Below, piece after piece: positions 1 through 8,390 of a stretch of 64,000 nt of DNA. This DNA comes from an uncultured Verrucomicrobiota bacterium (GTDB lineage Bacteria; Verrucomicrobiota; Kiritimatiellia; CAIVKH01): assembly GCA_937996795.1 (NCBI GenBank), contig CALKUH010000070.1, positions 76,725-140,724 on the forward strand, given 5' to 3'. Positions within the stretch are counted from its first letter, which is position 1. Each line of letters opens with the position of its first letter. Made by a program: the position numbers and the translations under genes. The notes beneath the pieces were generated by a model. The model saw only the letters and a list, made by a program, of their open reading frames with translations. It made no database searches and was not told where the DNA came from.

Positions 1-2
1 GC

Positions 3-572
3 GGGAGCAAGTACGACGATTTTGATTTCGGGGACAACGACCGCAACAAGGTCGTGGCGCTGGGCGACAGCATCACCTCGGGGTTCGTCTGCGACGACGA
101 GACCGAAGCCTATCCCTCCCGCATCGCGGGCATCACCGGCCTGACTGTGATCAACGCCGGGCGCAGCGGGGAGCAGTCCTCCTCCGCCGCGGGCCGCGCG
201 GGCCGCGTGCTCGACCAGAACAAGCCGGGCTTCCTGCTGATCTTCACCGGCCACAATGACGCCATTTTCGACCGCAACTTCGATGGCGTAATGAACAACA
301 TCCGCTCGATCATCCAGTCCGCCCGCAACCGCAAGGTGGTGCCCATTGTGGCGACGCTGGTCCCGATCGGCGCGCCGCGCACATTCGCCACCGGGCCGGC
401 CGAGGACTACAGCGAAGGCATCCGCAACCTGGCCAAGGAGTTGGATGTCCCGCTCGTGGACATTGAGCGCGAATTTGGTGACGACGCCGAATCACTCCAG
501 TGCGACGGTCTGCATCCAAACGACGCCGGCTCCGCGATCATCGCCGCCGCGTTTTCCGACCGCCTTCCCTGA
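3..572 (+). CDS. SGNH/GDSL-family hydrolase, 5'-partial
   Basis: The reading frame is open from the window edge, so the start lies upstream; an internal GTG at 54 is only the first possible start inside the window. The visible 189 residues show the SGNH blocks: block I GDSITSG, block III GHND, and the C-terminal D-x-x-H (CDGLHPND) that supplies the catalytic Asp and His. The family hydrolyses ester bonds of lipids or acetylated sugars; the substrate is not evident here. Residues before GDS are acidic (KYDDFDFGDND), which resembles a linker after another domain or a lipoprotein anchor, so the complete protein may be longer than a simple esterase. It ends 55 bp before the next gene on the same strand. 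Confidence 0.8.
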   Translation, partial: GSKYDDFDFGDNDRNKVVALGDSITSGFVCDDETEAYPSRIAGITGLTVINAGRSGEQSSSAAGRAGRVLDQNKPGFLLIFTGHNDAIFDRNFDGVMNNIRSIIQSARNRKVVPIVATLVPIGAPRTFATGPAEDYSEGIRNLAKELDVPLVDIEREFGDDAESLQCDGLHPNDAGSAIIAAAFSDRLP

Positions 573-627
573 GCCGCACCCCATAAACCTTGCCTTTCAA
601 GGCCATTTCTCCTAAACAGGCCGCCTT

Positions 628-1419
628 ATGACTACGGAACAAGTCCCCGCACCGGCGCCGAAGCCGACCGGCCTCAACCCGTTGAAACTCAAATCGCTGG
701 AGCCCAAGGAGGTCCCGGAGGTTTTGGATTTCCTGCGCGAGAACGGTGTGGCGATCCTCGTGGGCGCCGGCCTGGCCGCCGCGGTGTTCCTCGGTTGGTC
801 GCTCTACCGCAATTTCCGCTCCTCGCAGGAGGTCGCCGCCTCGCAGCAGCTGTTCAACGCGCAGTCGCCGGAGCAGGTGCAGGCCGTGCTCAGCCAGTAC
901 CCGAAGACCTCCTCCGCGCCGCTCGCCCAGTTGATCGTCGCGGCGCAGGCGTTCGACCAGGGTCAGTATGAACTCGCCCTCAACCAATTCGCTGAATTCC
1001 AGAAACAACATCCCGGCCATGAACTTGCCGCAAACGCCGAGCTTGGCGTGATCCAGAGCCGCGAGGCCATGGGCCAGTTGGAGCAGGCGCTCGCGGAGTA
1101 CACCGCCTTCGCCGCCGCCCATCCCGGACATTACCTCGAGCCCGCAGCGGTATTCGGCCGCGCCCGCACGCTGGAGCAGTTGGGCCGCCACGACGAGGCG
1201 CTCGCCGTGTACGGCGCGTTTCTCGATGCGTACGCGGATGACGAGCGGTGGGCCGGCCGTGCCGAGGCCGCGCGCAGCTTTGTGCAAAAAGAGATGCGCG
1301 CCCGCGCGCGCGGCGATGCGCCCGCCACATCCGTCGTCGCGCCCGCCGCGCTTGCCCCGGCGTTCAGTTTTCCGGGGATGACGCCGGAGGCGGCGCCTTC
1401 GGCTCCTGCTGCTCCCTGA
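628..1419 (+). CDS. Single-pass membrane protein with TPR repeats (YfgM-like)
   Basis: 263 residues. A proline-rich N-terminal segment is followed by one membrane segment at about residues 41-60 (VAILVGAGLAAAVFLGWSLY) and then helical tetratricopeptide-like repeats from about 70 to 230, with the small/aromatic TPR pattern (for example AFDQGQYELALNQFAEF). The C-terminus is Ala/Pro-rich. This organisation is that of YfgM/TPR_21-type anchored proteins, which act as scaffolds or envelope chaperones; no enzymatic motif is visible. The start has no strong ribosome-binding site, but no other Met precedes the membrane segment. The 3' end overlaps the convergent CpXC gene by 56 bp. Function beyond protein-protein interaction is unknown. 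Confidence 0.75.
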   Translation: MTTEQVPAPAPKPTGLNPLKLKSLEPKEVPEVLDFLRENGVAILVGAGLAAAVFLGWSLYRNFRSSQEVAASQQLFNAQSPEQVQAVLSQYPKTSSAPLAQLIVAAQAFDQGQYELALNQFAEFQKQHPGHELAANAELGVIQSREAMGQLEQALAEYTAFAAAHPGHYLEPAAVFGRARTLEQLGRHDEALAVYGAFLDAYADDERWAGRAEAARSFVQKEMRARARGDAPATSVVAPAALAPAFSFPGMTPEAAPSAPAAP

Positions 1420-2086
1420 GCAGCAGCGCCCGCGCGCTGATGTGCGGGCCGGGGAACAGTTCCAGCAGGTCGGCCGATTGCTCGCCCGACGTGAACGCCT
1501 CCTGTAGCGCCTTGTACGCCGTGCGCTCGTACTGGAACATCGCCTCGAACTTCCGCGACGCCGCATCCTGCACCACGAAACACAGGTGCTCCGGCGTGGA
1601 ATCCGTCGCATTAAACAGCAGGATCTTCGCCGCCGGGTTCAGCCGCCCCGCGTTGCGCGTGTAGAGCGTGTACTTGATGTACTCGATCAGCCGCTCATCA
1701 AGGCCGGCCTCGGCCATGAAGATGCGCTCGATCAGCTCGACGCGATTGAACACCAGGTGCACCGACGGCGCGCGCACATCGTCCGGCAGCGCGCGCGTCA
1801 GGTCGCGCAGCAAGGCCGCGAACTGTTCCTCGCCCCGGGCGTACTCGGATTCCGACGTCGGCACCCAGTAAATCAGCAGGCGCCGGTCCGGATCGTTGTA
1901 GACGAGGTTCTTGTCCACGCGGAACCCGAACCCGCATTCGGCGCACGTCACCGCGTTCAGCTTGTTCTCCATCAGCCTCGCGCGCAATTCCGGCTCCGTT
2001 TTGACGTTGACCGCGTCAAGGAGCATGACCGCCTGTTCGTGCCCGCACTTCGGGCACCGGATCGGATATTCAGCCTGTTGCGACAT
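1364..2086 (-). CDS. CpXC-domain zinc-binding protein
   Basis: 240 residues. The N-terminus carries two zinc-ribbon knuckles, C11-P-K-C14 and C48-A-E-C51, the signature of the CpXC domain. The family is widespread in bacteria and lacks an established biochemical function. The rest of the protein is a mixed alpha/beta region without motifs I recognise, and a Pro/Ala-rich tail. It is cytoplasmic, with no signal peptide or membrane segment. It is transcribed toward the TPR protein and overlaps its last 56 bp, so the two genes share a coding overlap at their 3' ends. The start ATG at 2086 lies directly before the zinc motif, as in other members. Confidence 0.8.
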   Translation of the reverse strand: MSQQAEYPIRCPKCGHEQAVMLLDAVNVKTEPELRARLMENKLNAVTCAECGFGFRVDKNLVYNDPDRRLLIYWVPTSESEYARGEEQFAALLRDLTRALPDDVRAPSVHLVFNRVELIERIFMAEAGLDERLIEYIKYTLYTRNAGRLNPAAKILLFNATDSTPEHLCFVVQDAASRKFEAMFQYERTAYKALQEAFTSGEQSADLLELFPGPHISARALLLREQQEPKAPPPASSPEN

Positions 2087-2225
2087 GGAGCCGCGACCGT
2101 AGCGAACACCCCCCGTGCCGTCAATGTGCAGCCGCCGCTTTTACCCGGTGTGCCCGTTCACCGCACAACACCCTTGCCCTGCCACGTCCCAGTTGATAGT
2201 TTCGCCCGGTATTTCCTCTTCCTGC

Positions 2226-2310
2226 GCTCGGGTGGTGGAATGGCATACACGCATGCTTGAGGTGCATGTGCCCAAAAGGCGTGGGGGTTCAAGTCCCCCC
2301 CCGAGCACCA
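2226..2310 (+). tRNA. tRNA-Leu (anticodon GAG)
   Basis: An 85-nt class II tRNA. The acceptor arm GCTCGGG pairs with CCCGAGC, followed by discriminator A and an encoded CCA. The anticodon loop CTTGAGG sits on the stem that begins GCATG, giving anticodon GAG. A variable arm precedes the T-arm (GGGGG TTCAAGT CCCCC). The pattern matches bacterial tRNA-Leu(GAG) closely. Confidence 0.95.
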
Positions 2311-2340
2311 CCCCGACCGCGCCCCGCGCCGTCGGGGTGG
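2308..2340 (+). terminator. Strong hairpin after tRNA-Leu
   Basis: A perfect 10-bp inverted repeat (CCACCCCGAC / GTCGGGGTGG, 13-nt loop) begins on the CCA end of tRNA-Leu. It could terminate transcription or mark the 3' processing site. There is no T-run, so it is not a classical intrinsic terminator. The following stretch to the lemA start (about 280 bp) shows no other gene or clear site. Confidence 0.4.
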
Positions 2341-2620
2341 CGAGGCACCGCATGAGCGGATCTCGCCAGAGCGAACCGCACTAGATATCCGCCTTCGCGT
2401 AGTTGGCGTGCTTCGCGGGCCGATGACCCTCTTTCTCGTGCAGGCCATCCCTTCGCGCGCTTTGCGCCCATTTTCGGAAGTATTCCGCTCCGCGCCTGAG
2501 GGGACGAGCGTGCGCGTAAAACTCGTGAACTGCGCGAAGGGTGGGCGGTTCGAGGGTCGAGTCGGCATTGACGCGGGGAGGGGGGCGGCGAATACTAGCG
2601 GGTCAGGAAGGGTGATGTTT

Positions 2621-3199
2621 ATGAAATCTCGATTGCTTGCGGTGGCGTTGATGGCGATGGCGTTGTCGATGAGCGGGTGCGGGTACAATCGCATCCAGGT
2701 GACGGATGAGGAGGTCACGTCGGGATGGGCGGAGGTGCTGAACCAGTACCAGCGCCGCGCGGATCTCGTGCCGAATCTCGTGAATGTCGTCAAAGGCTAT
2801 GCGGAGCACGAGCAGGAGGTGCTGACGCAGGTGACCGAGGCGCGGTCGCGCGTGGGGTCGGTGCAGGTGAACGCCAACGACCCGGCGTCGCTGGAAAGCT
2901 TCCAGCAGGCGCAGGGCGCGCTGTCCAGCGCGATCGCGCGGCTGCTCGTCGTGTCGGAGAATTATCCGAACCTGAAGGCCGACGCCGGCTTCCGCGACCT
3001 GCAGGCCCAGCTTGAGGGCACGGAGAACCGCATCACCGTGGCGCGCAACCGCTACATCCAGGCGGTGAAGACCTACAACATCACCGTCCGCAAATTCCCC
3101 GCAAACCTCACCGCGAAACTGTTCGGCTACACCACCAAGCCCAGCTTCACGGTCGAAAACGAGAAGGCGCTTTCGCAGCCGCCGAAGGTGGAGTTCTGA
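2621..3199 (+). CDS. lemA: LemA-family lipoprotein
   Basis: 192 residues from ATG 2621, preceded by AGGAAGG nine bases upstream; an in-frame ATG at 2615 is too close to that site. The N-terminus is a lipoprotein signal with lipobox MSGC, so the protein should be lipid-anchored. The rest is the long-helix LemA fold, with the conserved opening (NQYQRRADLVPNLVNVVKGY) and the later NRITVARNRYIQAVKTYN segment. LemA proteins are short envelope proteins of unclear function. They are very often encoded with TPM-domain (YgcG-like) proteins, and two of those follow here at 26 bp and then 2 bp spacing, so lemA and both TPM genes are probably one operon. Confidence 0.92.
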   Translation: MKSRLLAVALMAMALSMSGCGYNRIQVTDEEVTSGWAEVLNQYQRRADLVPNLVNVVKGYAEHEQEVLTQVTEARSRVGSVQVNANDPASLESFQQAQGALSSAIARLLVVSENYPNLKADAGFRDLQAQLEGTENRITVARNRYIQAVKTYNITVRKFPANLTAKLFGYTTKPSFTVENEKALSQPPKVEF

Positions 3200-3225
3200 G
3201 GCGCACCCGCGCCTGAACGGCCTCC

Positions 3226-4095
3226 ATGCGTTACGGTTCTGACCTGCTGGCGAAAGGCGTCACATCCGCCGCACTCGCGGTGATCCTGTCCGCTGCCAGT
3301 GCCCCGGCCGAGTCGCTCGCGCCGATTCCGCGCCTCACGGCGCGCGTCACGGACCTGACCGGCACGCTGAATCCCGGGCAGGCGCAGGCCATCGAAGCGC
3401 GCCTCCAGCAATTCGAGCAGGCGAAGGGCGCGCAGCTCGCGCTGCTCATCGTGCCGACGACGCAGCCGGAAACCATCGAGCAATACAGCCTGCGCGTGGT
3501 CGAGGCGTGGAAGCTCGGGCGCGCGAAGACCGACGACGGCGCCCTGCTGATCGTGGCGAAGAACGACCGCGCGCTGCGCATCGAAGTCGGCTACGGACTG
3601 GAGGGCGCGCTGCCCGATGCCATCGCCAAACGGATCATCGAGGAGACAATCGTGCCGCATTTCCGTGCGGGCGACTTCGCGCTCGGGGTGAGCGAAGGGC
3701 TCGACCAGATGATGAAGGTGGTCGAGGGTGAACCGTTGCCGCCGCCCGCATCCGTGTCGCGGATCAACCCCGAAGAGGCCTTGGACAACCTGCCGATCCT
3801 GCTCTTTGGCGTCATTTTCCTCGGTGCCTTCCTGCGCGCGTGGCTCGGACGGCTCCCCGGCGCCTCCGTTGCGGGTGTCGCCGCCGGCGGTGTTTCCTGG
3901 TATTTGAGCGGCCTTTTCCTGATCGCCGGCGCGCTGGCGTTCTTTGTCTTTATCGCCGTCCTGTTCGGCGATTCGCGTGGCGGTTCGGGTCGCAGTTCCT
4001 TCGGCGGCGGATCCTCACGCGGATTCGGCGGGGGCGGCGGCTTTAGTGGCGGCGGGGGCGGATTTGGCGGAGGCGGCGCGTCGGGGCGCTGGTAG
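3226..4095 (+). CDS. TPM-domain (YgcG-like) membrane protein with Gly-rich tail
   Basis: 289 residues. A signal peptide (about 1-28) leads to a TPM domain of about 125 residues. Its hallmarks are VTDLTGTLNPGQ at the start, DDGALLIVAKNDRALRIEVGYGLEG in the middle, and IVPHFRAGDFALGVSEGLD near the end. Two hydrophobic segments follow (about 185-205 and 212-248), then a Ser/Gly-rich tail ending GGGGASGRW. This is the standard YgcG architecture. TPM domains have been called phosphatase-like, but a general enzymatic role is not settled. It lies between lemA and a second TPM gene. Confidence 0.85.
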   Translation: MRYGSDLLAKGVTSAALAVILSAASAPAESLAPIPRLTARVTDLTGTLNPGQAQAIEARLQQFEQAKGAQLALLIVPTTQPETIEQYSLRVVEAWKLGRAKTDDGALLIVAKNDRALRIEVGYGLEGALPDAIAKRIIEETIVPHFRAGDFALGVSEGLDQMMKVVEGEPLPPPASVSRINPEEALDNLPILLFGVIFLGAFLRAWLGRLPGASVAGVAAGGVSWYLSGLFLIAGALAFFVFIAVLFGDSRGGSGRSSFGGGSSRGFGGGGGFSGGGGGFGGGGASGRW

Positions 4096-4097
4096 CT

Positions 4098-4598
4098 ATG
4101 AACATCACGCGAATCATCCGGCACCTGTTGATCCCGCTGCGGTCCGTACGGCGCGTCCTCGACGCGGACGCCCTGCGCGAAGTCCAGGAGGCCATCCGCG
4201 CCGGAGAGTCCACCCACCGCGGAGAGCTGCGTGTGGCGCTGGAATCGGCGCTGCCCCCGGCCTCCTTGTGGCGCGGCCAGTCGGCGCGCGAGCGCGCGGT
4301 GGAGGTCTTTTCCGAGCTGCGCGTCTGGGATACCGCCGAAAACAATGGCGTCCTGGTCTACCTGCTGCTCGCCGACCGCGACGTGGAGATCGTCGCCGAC
4401 CGGGGCCTGCTCCCGCACGTTGACGCGGACACCTGGTCGGCCATCTGTCGCTCGATGGAGGCCGCGTTCCGCCGCCAGGACTTCAAGGGCGGCCTCATCG
4501 AAGGCATCCGCGCCATCCACACCCACCTCGCTCGCGCCTTCCCCGCAACCGGCGACAACCCCAACGAACTCCCCGACACCCCCACCATCCTGCGATGA
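4098..4598 (+). CDS. Short TPM-domain protein
   Basis: 166 residues, starting 2 bp after the preceding TPM gene and so almost certainly cotranscribed. It contains a compact TPM domain: HRGELRVALES, then DTAENNGVLVYLLLADRDVEIVADRGL, and RQDFKGGLIEGIRAI near the end. It lacks a clear signal peptide and Gly-rich tail; the N-terminus is basic and may be membrane-associated. Pairs of a long and a short TPM protein downstream of lemA occur in many bacteria. The precise role in the envelope is unknown. Confidence 0.8.
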   Translation: MNITRIIRHLLIPLRSVRRVLDADALREVQEAIRAGESTHRGELRVALESALPPASLWRGQSARERAVEVFSELRVWDTAENNGVLVYLLLADRDVEIVADRGLLPHVDADTWSAICRSMEAAFRRQDFKGGLIEGIRAIHTHLARAFPATGDNPNELPDTPTILR

Positions 4599-4713
4599 TC
4601 GGAGCGCGGGGGAGAACCACGAACTACGGGCAACACACGAACGCGCCCGGCGTGCGCGGCTACAGGGTCGGACTGGATTTGCCAGGATCACGGCGCTTTG
4701 CCATTCTGACGCC

Positions 4714-5175
4714 ATGAAGATCCTGCGAATCGTTGTCCTGATGTGTGCGGCGAGTGGTCTGACGGGTTCCGCGTGGGCGCGGCTCGGCGAGAATCAGATG
4801 CAGCATCAGGTCCGCTACGGGAAGGCCGACGAAGACATAGAGCGCGGGGCGGGCTTCGTGACGATTAATCGCAACACCGTAAAGACGTATCAATTTGAAG
4901 GCTGGCGACTCGTCGTTACCTTCCGCAACGGGGTTGCGGAAAAAAAGGAGTATCGGAAGACCGTGCCCAAACCGCACGAGGTTGACGCAATTTTATCCGC
5001 CGAGGCGGGCGGTGGCACCTGGACTGCCGTGTCGGACCGGCAGTGGACGAACACAAACGGACGTGTGCTGATTCGGGACCTGACGCACGTCACGGTAAAA
5101 ACCGCAGCCGAAATCAAACGCGAAGAGGCGGAAGCAGCGGAACGGAACAAGCTGAAGCCGGCCCCCAAATTTTGA
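4714..5175 (+). CDS. Hypothetical secreted protein
   Basis: 153 residues from ATG 4714. The first 22 residues form a clear signal peptide (hydrophobic core IVVLMCAASGLTG, cleavage after AWA). The mature protein is small and mostly beta (NTVKTYQFEGWRLVVTFRNGVAEKKEYRK), with a charged helical C-terminus rich in Lys, Glu and Ala. I do not recognise a family. It stands alone between the TPM operon and recN, 115 bp after the former. The 94 bp behind it carry a degenerate copy of the reverse-oriented CACGAA-type intergenic repeat (about 5189-5216) and a 16-bp tandem repeat before recN. Confidence 0.6.
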   Translation: MKILRIVVLMCAASGLTGSAWARLGENQMQHQVRYGKADEDIERGAGFVTINRNTVKTYQFEGWRLVVTFRNGVAEKKEYRKTVPKPHEVDAILSAEAGGGTWTAVSDRQWTNTNGRVLIRDLTHVTVKTAAEIKREEAEAAERNKLKPAPKF

Positions 5176-5269
5176 AAGGCTGCCCTCCTCCGCGTTCTCC
5201 GTGTCTTCGTGGCAAACCCTTTCCCGTCGATCGACTTCCAACGGCTGTAAAACTCATTTGCGGCGGGGG

Positions 5270-5301
5270 GCAACGTCTGTACATTGCAGGCGCTGCAAAT
5301 C
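5270..5301 (+). repeat. Paired 16-bp intergenic repeat, copy 1
   Basis: Two adjacent related 16-mers, GCAACGTCTGTACATT and GCAGGCGCTGCAAATC, lie 12 bp before the recN start. The same pair recurs at 8320-8351 and, in wider-spaced form, at 56904-56953. The short distance to recN means it could influence recN expression, but that is inference. Confidence 0.55.
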
Positions 5302-5313
5302 GGACGTGAAGCC

Positions 5314-6972
5314 ATGCTGCAATCGTTGCGCGTAAAAAACCTGGCGTTGGTGGAGCAGGCCCGGCTGGAGTGGGGGCCGGGGCTGACGGTCATCACCGGC
5401 GAGACGGGGGCGGGCAAGTCGATCCTGATCGGCGCGCTGAAGCTGTTGCTGGGCGAGCGCGCGGACCGCAAGTGGATCCGCACGGGGACCGACGCGTGCG
5501 GCGCGGAGGCGGTGTTCGACATCACGGCGCTCAAGGACCTGCCCGCGTTGCTGGAAGAGCTCGGCCTGCCGCCCGCGGAAGACGGGCAGCTCATCATCCG
5601 CCGCATCGTGAAGGAATCCGGCGCGGGACAGAATCTCGTGAACGATACGCCGGTCACGCTGCAGGCGCTGAAACGGCTCGGCGAGCGGCTGGTGGACATG
5701 CACGGGCCGTACGACCACCAGTCGCTGCTGAACCCCGCGTTCCAGCTGGATGTGCTCGACGCGTTTGGCGGGCTGGAAAAGGAGCGCGCGACGTGTCGCG
5801 AGAAGCACCGCGTGGTGCAGGAATTGGCGGCGCAGCGCGAGGCGTTGCAGGGCGGCGACGAGGAGGTGTCGGCGCGCATCGATTTGCTTCAATTCCGCAT
5901 CAAGGAGCTGGAGGAGGCGAAACCCGAGGCGGGCGAGGACGAGGCCGTCGCGCAGGAGCACGCCGTGGCGAGCCACGCGCAGCGCATCCTCGAACTCGGC
6001 CAGGGCGTGATCGGCGCGCTGCAGGACGGGGAGGGGAACGCCTTCGACGCGCTCGCGTCGGCGCAGCGCGCGCTGGAGGAACTGGGCCGGTTGCTGCCCG
6101 ACGGCGCGGCGTGGCGGGACGAAGCGCGCGGGGCGGCGCAGCAGATCCAGGCGCTGTGCGAGTCGATGCGCAGCGCGCTGGACCGCGTGGAGGCCGACCC
6201 GGCGCGGCTCGACTGGCTCGACCAGCGGCTCGCGCTCTACCAGAAGCTCAAGCGGAAATACGGCGAAAACGCCGCCGGCCTCGTGCGCATCCTCGACGAG
6301 TCGCGGGCGGCGCTGAAGGAATTGTCGCAGCGCGGGGAACGGCTGGCGGAAGTGGAGCAACGCATCGCGAAGGCTTCCGCCGAGTTGCTTTCCGCGGGGC
6401 GCGCGCTCGGGCGCAAGCGGCGCGAGGTGGCCCAGAAACTGGCAAAGGCGGTGACCGGGCAGTTGCGCGAACTCGGCTTCGCGCACGGCGCGTTCGATGT
6501 GAACGTCGAGGACGCCGAGCCGGGGCCGACGGGCTGCGACGCGGTGTCCTTTGCCTTCGCGCCGAACGTCGGCGAGACGCGGAAGCCGCTCCGCGAGATC
6601 GCGTCCAGCGGCGAAATCTCGCGCGTCATGCTCGCGACGAAAGCCGTGCTGGCCGAACACGACCGCATCCCCGTGCTGGTGTTCGACGAAGTGGACGCCA
6701 ATGTCGGCGGCGAGATGGGCCTCGCGGTCGGGCGCAAACTGGCCGCGCTCGCGGCGCATCACCAGGTGATCTGCATTACCCATTTGCCGCAGGTCGCGGC
6801 CCAGGGCGCGGCGCATTTCGCCGTTGTGAAGCGCGTCCGCGACGGGCGCACCTTCACCGAGGTGGATGCGCTGGATGCGAAGGCGCGCGTGGACGAAATC
6901 GCCCGGATGCTCGGCGGCAAGGATTTGACGAAAGTCACGCTCCAGCACGCGCGCGAATTGTTGCGGGCGTAA
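5314..6972 (+). CDS. recN: DNA repair protein RecN
   Basis: 552 residues from ATG 5314, which starts directly on the RecN N-terminal strand (MLQSLRVKNLALVEQ). RecN is an SMC-like ATPase that gathers DNA ends in recombinational double-strand-break repair in the cytoplasm. Walker A is GETGAGKS at residues 29-36. A long heptad-rich coiled coil occupies roughly 150-400. The C-terminal lobe has the SGEISRVMLATKAVL signature and Walker B VLVFDEVDANVGGE at about 452-465. Length agrees with the family (about 550). No LexA-like box is evident to me upstream; instead there is the paired 16-bp repeat. A tRNA-Arg gene follows on the other strand. Confidence 0.95.
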   Translation: MLQSLRVKNLALVEQARLEWGPGLTVITGETGAGKSILIGALKLLLGERADRKWIRTGTDACGAEAVFDITALKDLPALLEELGLPPAEDGQLIIRRIVKESGAGQNLVNDTPVTLQALKRLGERLVDMHGPYDHQSLLNPAFQLDVLDAFGGLEKERATCREKHRVVQELAAQREALQGGDEEVSARIDLLQFRIKELEEAKPEAGEDEAVAQEHAVASHAQRILELGQGVIGALQDGEGNAFDALASAQRALEELGRLLPDGAAWRDEARGAAQQIQALCESMRSALDRVEADPARLDWLDQRLALYQKLKRKYGENAAGLVRILDESRAALKELSQRGERLAEVEQRIAKASAELLSAGRALGRKRREVAQKLAKAVTGQLRELGFAHGAFDVNVEDAEPGPTGCDAVSFAFAPNVGETRKPLREIASSGEISRVMLATKAVLAEHDRIPVLVFDEVDANVGGEMGLAVGRKLAALAAHHQVICITHLPQVAAQGAAHFAVVKRVRDGRTFTEVDALDAKARVDEIARMLGGKDLTKVTLQHARELLRA

Positions 6973-7012
6973 GGGCGGGACGCAACAGCCGGGAAGCAGG
7001 CTGCGGGAAAAC

Positions 7013-7089
7013 TGGTGCGCTCGGCGGGGGTCGAACCCACAACCTTCGGCTTCGGAGGCCGACACTCTATCCAGTTGAGCTACGAGCGC
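7013..7089 (-). tRNA. tRNA-Arg (anticodon CCG)
   Basis: A 77-nt tRNA on the minus strand. The acceptor stem GCGCTCG pairs with CGAGCGC, followed by A and an encoded CCA. The D-arm is TAGCTCAACTGGATAGAG, and the T-arm contains GGTTCGACCC. The anticodon stem TCGGC/GCCGA encloses the loop CTCCGAA, giving CCG. Convergent with recN, 40 bp after its stop. Confidence 0.95.
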
Positions 7090-7105
7090 GCAAAAGCAGG
7101 GACCC

Positions 7106-7154
7106 GTGACCCGTTAGCGGTGACCGGTCACGGATCACGGGTTACCGGTTACTG
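7106..7154 (+). repeat. Heptanucleotide tandem repeat array 1
   Basis: Seven contiguous degenerate 7-mers of the form RTYACSG: GTGACCC, GTTAGCG, GTGACCG, GTCACGG, ATCACGG, GTTACCG, GTTACTG. The array fills the gap between tRNA-Arg and the end of serC. A second array of four units with the same consensus is at 53429-53456, so this is a dispersed tandem-repeat family in this genome. Confidence 0.7.
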
Positions 7155-7156
7155 AT

Positions 7157-8239
7157 CTATCCGTTCTTCGCCTGAAACTCACGCATAAAAGCGACGAGCG
7201 CTTCGACGCCGGCGCGCGGGAAGGCGTTGTAGATCGAGGCGCGGATGCCGCCGACCGAGCGGTGACCCTTGAGGCCTTTCATGCCGTGGGCCGAGGCTTC
7301 CTTCACGAACTTTTCCTCCAGCTCCTCGCTCGGCAGCCGGTAGGTGACGTTCATGTCCGAGCGGTCTTCCTTCGCCGCCGTGCCGCGGTAGTAGCCGCCC
7401 GAGCCGTCGATCGCCGCATAGAGCAGCGCGGCCTTGTCGGCGTTGCGCTTCGCGAGCGCGGCGAGGCCGCCCTGCGCGTCGATCCAGCGCGTCACCAGCA
7501 TCACGAGATAGATCGCGAAGCAGGGCGGCGTATTGTAGAGCGAATTTTCCGCCGCGTGCGTCTTGTAACGGAAGATCGCGGGAATCTTGTCCGAACCGCG
7601 CTCGACGAGGTCCTTGCGGATCGCGACCAGCGTGACGCCGGCGGGGCCGATGTTCTTCTGCGCGCCGGCGTAAATCAGGCCGAATTTCGAGAACTCCAGC
7701 GGGCGCGACAGGATGTCCGACGACATGTCGCCGACCAGCGGCGCGTCCACGGTCGGCAGCGCCTTCAGTTGCGTGCCTTCAATCGTCTCGTTCGTCGTCA
7801 GGTGCAGGTAGGCCGCGCCCGGCGTGAGCTTCAGTTCCGACGCCTTCGGCATGCGCGACGGCTTCTCCTTGCTCGTGTCCGCCGCGACGTTCACCGCGCC
7901 GATGTTCTTCGCTTCCTTGATGGCCTTCGCGCCCCACGAGCCGGCGTTGATGTAGTCCGCCGTCTGGCCGGGGCCGAGCAGGTTCATCGGGATGATGGCG
8001 AACTGCCCGCTCGCGCCGCCCGTCTGGAAGAGGATCGAGAACTCGTCGCCGAGTCCCATCAGGCGCTTGAGGTTCGCGATCGCCTCATTGTGCACCGCCT
8101 CGTATTCCTTGCCGCGGTGGCTCATCTCCATGAGCGACATGCCCGCGCCCTTGTAATCGACCAGTTGGGCCTGGGCTTCGACAAGAACCTCTTCCGGCAG
8201 GATCGCCGGACCAGCGCTGAAGTTGAACACGCGTGCCAT
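7157..8239 (-). CDS. serC: Phosphoserine aminotransferase
   Basis: 360 residues, the normal SerC length. The enzyme uses PLP to make phosphoserine from 3-phosphohydroxypyruvate and glutamate, and also serves pyridoxal phosphate synthesis. The N-terminus FNFSAGPAILPEEVL is the family signature. The QTGGASGQF motif (72-80) binds the cofactor phosphate, and the PLP-binding lysine is K195 in YAGAQKNIGPAG. The C-terminal GHRSVGGIRASIYNAFP motif is complete. It is cytoplasmic and appears monocistronic: the upstream gene is 150 bp away and downstream lie the heptamer repeats and tRNA-Arg. Confidence 0.96.
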   Translation of the reverse strand: MARVFNFSAGPAILPEEVLVEAQAQLVDYKGAGMSLMEMSHRGKEYEAVHNEAIANLKRLMGLGDEFSILFQTGGASGQFAIIPMNLLGPGQTADYINAGSWGAKAIKEAKNIGAVNVAADTSKEKPSRMPKASELKLTPGAAYLHLTTNETIEGTQLKALPTVDAPLVGDMSSDILSRPLEFSKFGLIYAGAQKNIGPAGVTLVAIRKDLVERGSDKIPAIFRYKTHAAENSLYNTPPCFAIYLVMLVTRWIDAQGGLAALAKRNADKAALLYAAIDGSGGYYRGTAAKEDRSDMNVTYRLPSEELEEKFVKEASAHGMKGLKGHRSVGGIRASIYNAFPRAGVEALVAFMREFQAKNG

Positions 8240-8319
8240 GATAGTGCTCCAGATAAACGGGGTTGAAAGCCGACTAGAATACAGGCGTCCGCCCGGACTT
8301 CAACCGCCAATGCGCGTTC

Positions 8320-8351
8320 GCAGCGTCTGTAAATTACAGACCCTGCAAATC
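8320..8351 (+). repeat. Paired 16-bp intergenic repeat, copy 2
   Basis: GCAGCGTCTGTAAATT followed by ACAGACCCTGCAAATC, matching copy 1 (5270-5301) at most positions with identical unit length and phase. It sits about 80 bp upstream of serC, in the opposite orientation relative to that gene. The inner part TCTGTAA-A-TTACAGA is also a dyad. Confidence 0.55.
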
Positions 8352-8390
8352 CTCCCGCTCGACGAATCCCGGTAATCTCCTCTGCCGCTG

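Noticed and set aside
2408..2620. 71-codon N-terminal extension of LemA
   Set aside because: The lipoprotein signal starts at 2621 with a good ribosome-binding site; the upstream codons do not resemble LemA and are probably leader sequence.
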